22,041 bases of DNA from Deferribacteraceae bacterium. GTDB lineage: Bacteria; Chrysiogenota; Deferribacteres; Deferribacterales; JAISNW01. The translations under genes and the position numbers were made by a program. Each line of letters starts with the position of its first letter. Position 1 is the stretch's first letter. This document shows, one piece after another, positions 21,703-22,041 of the stretch. The stretch is from NCBI GenBank assembly GCA_031278965.1, contig JAITJJ010000207.1, forward strand, positions 1 through 22,041, given 5' to 3'. The notes under the pieces are model-generated. The model ran no database searches. It had not been told where the DNA came from and saw only the letters and a program-made list of their open reading frames with translations.

Positions 21703-22041
21703 GCAGAGTTTGATTGGCTTGCGGTATGGGTAAGTTGTAAAAAATGAAGTTCCTATACTTCGAGAGTGTTAAAATGGAATTAGATAAACAAATTAACGGA
21801 TGGAGCAAGGGATACTATGGATAATGCAGGAAAACGCAGGCTCGCGTTACCCCATTTTTTGTATCAAGATCAACATAAGGGAAATTTATCTTCATATTTG
21901 TTCAGATAATTCTCTAAAGTGAAAAAAATGGGGATGTTTTCGTTTTTTATTCTCTCTAAATCGGTATAACTCTTTGCAAAAACTGAATATCTTCTTTATC
22001 CCATTCACTATCCTATAAAAGCAGAAACTCACCGCCTCCCT
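21703..22041. other. Terminal non-coding stretch with weak coding relics
   Basis: No gene is recognised. The plus strand has a 16-codon frame (MELDKQINGWSKGYYG) near 21774. The minus strand has two protein-like pieces in different frames, DSEWDKEDIQFLQRVIPI and further in FAKSYTDLERIKNENIPIFF, between about 22015 and 21880, each ended by a stop. This pattern suggests another decayed gene or element continuing beyond the window. Confidence 0.4.
21746..21761. repeat. Short inverted repeat containing an exact 13-bp FRT-arm match
   Basis: GAAGTTCCTATACTTC has 5-bp inverted ends (GAAGT/ACTTC). Its first 13 bases equal one arm of the yeast 2-micron FRT site. The opposite arm is absent, so it is not a complete FRT. 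It may be an insertion-element end or coincidence. Confidence 0.4.

Noticed and set aside
1..22041. CRISPR array, prophage or toxin-antitoxin module
   Set aside because: No regularly spaced repeats, phage structural genes or recognisable toxin/antitoxin pairs were seen on either strand.

Overview
The window looks like a chromosomal segment of a diderm (Gram-negative) bacterium of moderate GC content that is losing genes. Evidence for an outer membrane is a Kdo transferase (waaA), a dTDP-rhamnose synthesis gene (rfbD) and a decayed type V autotransporter beta-barrel. The phylum cannot be fixed from sequence reading alone. The barrel and transposase relics remind me of Synergistota or other gut-associated diderms, but that is a guess. 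Housekeeping genes (gyrA, folD, sbcD, sbcC, ligA, recR, ebfC, dnaX) read as complete, while accessory DNA between them is full of stops and frameshifts. This suggests a lineage with recent or ongoing genome erosion.

Layout: 1-2400 is a graveyard. It holds an autotransporter C-terminus relic (minus strand), a DDE transposase relic (plus strand) with an associated palindrome, and a C-terminal scrap of a second, ISNCY-like transposase (minus strand). 2348-5679 is gyrA-folD behind a good sigma70-type promoter. 5781-6746 is a UroD/MtaA-superfamily protein. It converges on, and overlaps by its stop codon with, a minus-strand envelope block transcribed as rfbD, MacB-type permease, DegT aminotransferase, waaA (11384 down to 6743). 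The waaA frame has no ATG, GTG or TTG start that keeps its catalytic Glu. Upstream of rfbD lies a multiply broken Rpn-family nuclease pseudogene (about 11470-12441).

12525-16707 is a plus-strand DNA repair operon: a near-perfect promoter, a small conserved protein of unknown function (84 aa), sbcD and sbcC. The promoter sits so close to the first ATG that the mRNA should be leaderless. Then, on the minus strand from 21702 down to 17002, a consensus promoter drives tRNA-Pro(GGG) followed by dnaX, ebfC, recR and ligA, all tightly spaced or overlapping. The two repair/replication operons converge across a 294-bp gap holding only degraded reading frames. The last 340 bases carry no recognised gene, but contain an exact copy of one 13-bp FRT arm and weak coding relics.

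No CRISPR array, phage module or clearly new multi-gene system was seen. The most interesting leads are the leaderless 84-aa/sbcDC operon, the waaA start problem, the zinc-site signature in the UroD-like protein, the slippery heptamer in dnaX, and G9 tracts in and upstream of gyrA.
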